Below the pieces are notes generated by a model, which ran no database searches, was not told the DNA's origin, and was given only the letters and a program-made list of their open reading frames with translations. DNA of 64,000 nt from assembly GCA_030737875.1 (NCBI GenBank), contig CM060915.1, positions 357,985,863 through 358,049,862 of the forward strand. Direction: 5' to 3'. The DNA comes from Allium sativum (lineage: Eukaryota > Streptophyta > Magnoliopsida > Asparagales > Amaryllidaceae). Of this stretch, positions 58,801 to 64,000 are shown piece by piece. Numbering within the stretch: position 1 is the stretch's first letter; each line of letters begins with the position of its first letter. The position numbers were made by a program, and so were the translations under genes.

Positions 58801-61478
58801 AGTACATGCTCCCCCGTAAACACCAGAATATATCACTATAAATATGTGAATGCTTTTTAGGATTTATTGGGTACCTAATACGGCCCAATAAATTTCCAAA
58901 CCCCTCCCCGTACGAAGTTGAAAATATAGAATGAACTATAGTTGAAATTATAGAATGAACTATATTTATATATATAAAAATAAATATAATTAAAAGGAAT
59001 AGAGGCCGTGCAGTTCGTGTTTCGGAATCGTAATTTGAAACGATTAGTGCGAGAAATCCGACCATCGGATTTTCCCAAAATCGCAACCGTTGGGTTCGCC
59101 TTGGAAATATCTTTCCAACGGCACCAACCTTGTAAAAATCCAACGGTTGGATTGTCCGGAATGTTTAATTCAAATCTGAAGGAAAACAGCGCCAGAATCG
59201 TTTATATTTATATATAAATATACATATAATTAAATTAAATCGAATAACGACGCTGTAGTTCGAATTTTGAAACCGTAACTTCAAACAACTAGTGTGGAAG
59301 ATCCGACCGTCGGATTCTCACAAAACTGGAACCGTTGGGTTCGCTTTGGGAATATCTTCCCACTGATATAGACTTGGGAGAAATCCAACGGTTAGATTTT
59401 CCGATATGTGTAAAACAAATTAGGGGAAAAACAGCGCCAGTGCCATGGCACGACCTGAAACGTCGTTTAATTAAATATGGCCATTTTTAAATAAATAAAA
59501 ATGGCGAAAAATCGTTATAAAATATTATAAGCAATATTGATTGAGAATAAACCAAATGGGCTTGAATTGTTTGATATTTGATGGTTGTATGTGTATGACA
59601 TGAAAATAACACTAAAGAACCGAAAGATGGATGTCGAATAATATAACCATAAAATGAATCGATTTAAATTCTAATGACGTGAATTATTTGAAAAGGCCGA
59701 GCTAACCCTCATTTCAAATAATTTATCGAGCGATTCGAATTGGAAAATGAAAAGACGATTCAAGACCGACGATCTTCGTATCGGTTGGATGGGCGCTACT
59801 GAGGTTCCTGACCGGAGTAGCTACCGGAAGGGGACGGAAGTAGTAGCCGTCTGAACGTATGTGTTGATTGGACGGATATACGAGGAATTTGACGCCTCCG
59901 GTTTCATTCAGACCCAGGACGGACTTGTAAATGGACTGTGTGTCTGACATTGGATTTTGTTCTATACTGATTGATCTCTGTTAAATATATATCTGTTTGG
60001 CGGCGGAGAATTTATTCTTTTGCTTAACGCCCTTCTCTGAGACGCACGAGCTCAGAGGTTATATATCGATGGAAATCAATCGTATGGAGTGGACTGCCTA
60101 TGTGGCATGCCAAGATGCTGTGATCAAGGCTTCTGTTGCAAAGCAAAGTCTTGTGGATGATGATCAAAGCAAGGTCTACGTGGCCTAGCTTCGTGTATTT
60201 CGTAGATTCGCGAACCTCACACCCCGGTATGAGTTAAAAACGGGATACGGACTGCAGGGAGAGCACGACGTTTCTTTCTAGCTATGGTGGTGTCAGTGAC
60301 TTACCAGCCCTGACATATATATCTACTTTTCACCTTTGTGGTTGTTGGAATGCGAGGCGCCTCGATTATAGGTCTGTAAGGACCGGGAAACGTGTGTTCA
60401 GGCATAATTAATCCTCTAACGTAAGTGAGGACCGGCCCTGAAGCATCCAGGGGTTACCCAGAGTGCGTAGTCCTGAGGCATTTGCTAGAGTGTCTCGAAG
60501 CGGAGAGGAGCTTGCCCCTTGCCTCGACTCATGACGGAAATCCAATTTCCAATACGAGATAACGAATTCGATTGTAACTTATATATGGCGACATAGTGGC
60601 ATGGGACGCTCATGTCGCCTATGATTGATATTTATGATGCTATTCGTTTTTTTGAAACATATATGCACTAGTAATAATATCAAATGATTTTGCTTTATAC
60701 GTATCAAGCATATTTGGCTATTATAAGGTAAAACTCTATCCTCCGGCTTGCGTTGCATTGTGTGATGGGACTTGAGTCTTATAATGGCCTCATTCTTTCA
60801 AAAAGCATTGCGTTGTTTTAAAAGAATTTACTTTGTTTTAAATGCACTAGCAATCACTGGAGTAAACCCGTTCCGCGAAAGTGGCGTGGTCCTATGATTT
60901 GCTATTACTGTTGTTTAACTGTTAAATAGATTCCTCATACCAGTCCCCATGACTGACTCGTTGTTTGTTTCACTTTGCAAACGCGGGTGCCCTTATTTTC
61001 ACACGGGCAGCCTAGTACACAGGTGACAGGTTGTTTTTGGCTCTGCACTGCTGCATAGAGTGCATTTTTGGCTCATGGCGAGGCTGACTTCACAGAGACG
61101 ACTTTGACTTTTCCGCCACTACTATACTTATGTTATGATTCCGCCACGGGCGATGCAGACTGATTTACTTTCCGTATTTCTTATTGTATGTATATGTTCC
61201 GCCATCGGCGATGTAGACTGATACCCTTATTATGTCTCACTGCATGTATGTATTCCGCCTCTGGCGATGATGACTGATCACTTTCCTTTTTATTTACTAA
61301 GTTATATCCCACGCTATGCTATTCTGATATTATTACATGTTGTGATTCCGCTGTCATATCCATGTAAATTTATTCTAATTATTGTTTCTGCTATTATCTG
61401 TACTCTGCTATGATGATTAATGTGTTATATTCCAATGATTATCCTTAATACCGCCCCTCGGATTTTGGGATCGTCACA
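55894..61478 (+). repeat. E 3' LTR
   Basis: This 5585-bp copy of the 5' LTR has scattered substitutions and a few indels: about 64 bp missing relative to 5' LTR positions 48667-48730, one extra 22-bp 'gtggttgaaaaatacctt' unit near 57600, and about 10 extra bases near 56600. The TATA-like segment reads TATATAG here against TATAAAG in the 5' copy. It ends CACA at 61478, followed by GTAAG. Confidence 0.95.
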
Positions 61479-61960
61479 GTAAGCAGGCTTAAATCGGGGT
61501 TCGGACCAAAATGGGCTTTAACGGGCTAATTAAATTATTAACTAATGATTAGAAAAACCTAATATAATATTATTTAAACCCGAAACACTGTTCATCTCTC
61601 CTCCTCCACGTTCGTTTCAGCCGCCACAAAACCCATTAAGCTTCAAAAATTCAAACTCAGTTTTCTCTCTCATTTCTTAACGGAATTTGGCGTGTGAATA
61701 CTCGTTTCGAAGCTCTCGCCGAGCTCTTCGATTTGGTACCAACCTCGGCTATTCTCGTGCCTCAATCCGCTCGCCCCGTCCCTCCAAAGAGCCGCCGAAC
61801 GCAGCCTTCCCTGGGCCCCACGCCGCCGCCGCACCTCACCACCTTCAGGCCGATCAAAGATCTCTCCTAGCCGGTCCTTCTCCAACAAACGACTCGTCGT
61901 TTCGTCAACTACAACTCCAGAAAATCAGATTTGAAGTTTTGAATAAATTCTGAAAATAAG

Positions 61961-62073
61961 GTATGCTTCAGATTTTGCGACGCTTTTAAGCGTTGCTGCA
62001 GCAGTTGTTAAAAGTCAGAATTATTCAAACATTGATAACTAATGCGTATGAACCCCGAATCTGAAAATTTCAG
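61961..62073 (+). other. Predicted leader intron in D LTR
   Basis: AAATAAG|GTATGC donor and ATTTCAG|ATCCG acceptor, 113 bp. Exon-like 'atccgacaggaccgtggcg' follows, ending ATCAAG|GTGAG at 62168. C has a near-identical second junction (ATCAAG|GTGAG at 41695). Confidence 0.5.
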
Positions 62074-62639
62074 ATCCGACAGGACCGTGGCGAAGAGTAG
62101 GCTTTGCTGAGACTGATTAGAGTGAATTCTGAATTTATTTGGCATTTTAAATTCTTATCCAATCAAGGTGAGAATTCATTTTAAGTTAAATTTAATTAGT
62201 TTAATTGTTATGCTTGCGTTATGAGAAGTTGAAAATCAATCATGGATGTTTTTATGGATTATAGATTTGGATTGCTTTGCGATGTTAGGATGCTAGATCT
62301 GAAACTTTAAGTGATTAGATATGTGAGAATTTATTTTTAATTTAATTTATTTAATTATTAATTCTTAGTGATTAAAGAATATCTCTTGATAAATCCGCTA
62401 TGTATTAATATTTTGAATACGGATCTAAGTTGTTTATGTCCGTATGATGTTAGATCTATGAACCTAGATATTAGATCTGAATTCATTGACTAATTAAAAT
62501 GATTATTTGTTAATTCATTTACATCATCCCTCGTTGATTTGTCATATGCCATCAAAAATATCACCTTGTGTAAAATTTGGATGTAAAGTGTTAGATCTAT
62601 GCTGGTTGATTTATTTGATTTTCTTTTTCTGTTGTTGAT

Positions 62640-64000
62640 TGTGATGATTTATATTTTAGTATGCAAATCAAACATTTAGAATTTGCGATGATTTACATTT
62701 TACTATGTAAACCAAAGATTTGGCATTTACGATGATTTACAATTTAGTATGTAAATCAAAATTTTAGAATTTGCTATGATATACATTTTAGTATGTAAAT
62801 TAAATGTTAGATTTGGCGTTGACATGAATTTACATTTTATTTTGTAAATTCAATATTAAGATTTGGCGTTGACATGAAATTTACATTTTACTTTGTAAAT
62901 TAAAAGTAGAATTTGGCGTTGACATAAAATTTACATTTTATTATGTAAATTAAAGTTAGAATTTAGCGATGACATGAAATTTTCATTTTTATTATGTAAA
63001 TTATAAAGTGAAATTATACTGTATGTTAAAATTACATTTTTCTTGGTAATTAAAAGGTGGATTTACATCTGATGAATTAAATTATATTTTATTATGTAAT
63101 TTATGAATGAATTTACACCGCATGTTAGAAATATACATTTTTCTGTGTAATCAAAATGTGAATTTATGTTGTATGATAAAAACTACATTTTTTTTATGTA
63201 ATTACAATAGAAGTTTGTATTGTATGATAAAAATTACATCGTTGTATGTAATCAGAGATGGGGATTTGGCGATGTAATTAAAATTTACATTTTTATGTAA
63301 TGTAAATAAAAGTGGGAATATGTTATGTATAAAAATTTACTTTATTTAAGGTTAATGGTATAGAAATATTCGCCATAGGAAAATTTACATTTTTTTTATG
63401 TAAATACTATAGTAATTTTGATCGTAGGAAAATTTACACTTTAATGTAATTATTATAGTCATTCTTCTCCGTAGTAAACTTACATTATTTTTAGTGTAAA
63501 TGTAAATATATAGGAATTCACCGTATGTTAAAATTTACATTTATTATTAATGTAATATGTATAAGAATTTCACCGTAGGGAAAAGTCCACCTTTTATTTA
63601 ATAAATAAAATAAGAATGTGACATGGAATATAAATATACATTTTTATTAATGTAAATAAATAGAATATTCACCATAGTTAAAGTTTACATTTTCATTGAT
63701 GTAAATAAGAATGTGACATAGAATATAAATTTAACATTTTTGTTAATGTTAAAAATTAAAATTTACATCGTATGAGAATTTAACATTTTTGTTAATGTTA
63801 AAAATAAGAAATTTCATCGTATAACAAATTTAACATTTTGGTTAATGTTAAAAATAAGAAATTTCATCGTATAACAAATTTAACATTTTGGTTAATGTAA
63901 AAAAATAAGAAATTTCATCGTATAACAAATTTAACATTTTTGTTAATGTTAAAAATAAGAAATTTCATCGTATGACAAATTTAACATATTTGTTAATGTT
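62640..64000 (+). repeat. Expanded short-palindrome array in D LTR
   Basis: Degenerate units of about 50-60 bp each contain TTACAT...ATGTAA or TTAACA...TGTTAA palindromes. From about 63760 the units become very regular, with a period near 50 bp ('gaaatttcatcgtataac' followed by 'aaatttaacatttt'). It is the counterpart of the arrays in T (7545-8420 and others) but longer and still running at the window end. Confidence 0.8.

Larger units (their letters stand above)
45671..61478 (+). mobile_element. Element E: near-complete Ty3/gypsy chromovirus
   Basis: The element is 15.8 kb: 5' LTR (45671-51296), internal region (51297-55893) with primer-binding site, leader, gag-pol and polypurine tract, and 3' LTR (55894-61478). 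It is flanked by a perfect duplication GTAAG (45666-45670 and 61479-61483). The chromodomain-type integrase tail (CTWETEES) and very long LTRs suggest the Tekay/Del side of the chromoviruses; that clade call is by motif memory only. The two LTRs look highly similar by eye, so insertion is fairly recent. Two in-frame stops in gag-pol make it non-autonomous now. Confidence 0.95.
61484..64000 (+). mobile_element. Element D LTR, second part (runs off the window)
   Basis: After the second GTAAG the T-family LTR resumes at 'caggcttaaatcgggg'. It has a TATTTAAAC promoter-like region (about 61568), a GC-rich leader (about 61590-61960), a predicted intron (61961-62073), an exon-like segment to GTGAG at 62168, then the long palindrome array. 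The short frames at 61670-61953 fall in the GC-rich leader and match no protein I know. The LTR is not complete by 64000. Confidence 0.88.

Noticed and set aside
61670..61953. Open frames on both strands of the GC-rich block in D
   Set aside because: Frames are not kept in T or E copies of the same block; interpreted as untranslated leader.

Overview
This window is repeat-dense nuclear DNA of a flowering plant. Evidence: Ty3/gypsy chromovirus polyproteins, initiator-Met-tRNA primer-binding sites, plant-type leaders, a PIF/Harbinger transposon with plant MYB-like ORF1, a GRF zinc-finger family and a plant mobile domain (PMD) gene. I see no intact host gene, no tRNA or rRNA gene and nothing bacterial. 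A eudicot is plausible, but the sequence does not prove it.

The whole window reads as one nest of transposable elements (names A-E, T and H are mine). A is a decayed minus-strand Ty3/gypsy pol with part of its 3' LTR (1-4546). B, another minus-strand chromovirus, is inserted in A at 4547; only its 3' LTR (4547-5483 and 20712-24463) and the end of its integrase (24561-25452) are visible. B's LTR was entered by T (5484-20711, target duplication TTACT) and by a 293-bp hAT-type MITE (21177-21469, duplication TTTACAAG). C, a plus-strand long-LTR element, starts at 25453 inside B's integrase. C's LTR was entered by H, a 13.2-kb PIF/Harbinger transposon (27389-40632, duplication TAA), and at 44717 by D, a plus-strand relative of T. 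D was then split by E, a nearly complete chromovirus (45671-61478, duplication GTAAG). D continues from 61484 past the window end. A, B, C and D do not close inside the window.

T is unusual: three LTRs of about 4.8 kb in tandem, separated by two internal segments of only about 0.4 kb. Each segment holds a primer-binding site, a structured leader and a polypurine tract, with no gag or pol. E is the only element with a readable gag-pol. It is a single frame from 51560 to 55792 broken by two in-frame stops, with LTRs of about 5.6 kb.

H carries a MYB-like ORF1, a convergent DDE transposase, four GRF zinc-finger copies in both orientations and a PMD gene. All are broken by stops or frameshifts. 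Copies of its subterminal palindromes and of its ORF1 promoter/start occur inside the element, so it looks composite.

The LTRs of the B, C, T/D and E families are diverged, but some or all share certain blocks: a TATA region followed by a GC-rich leader, leader-intron-like splice signals, a pair of palindromes near the 3' end, and hairpins after the primer-binding site with covarying stems. These blocks are the most interesting unexplained structure here.
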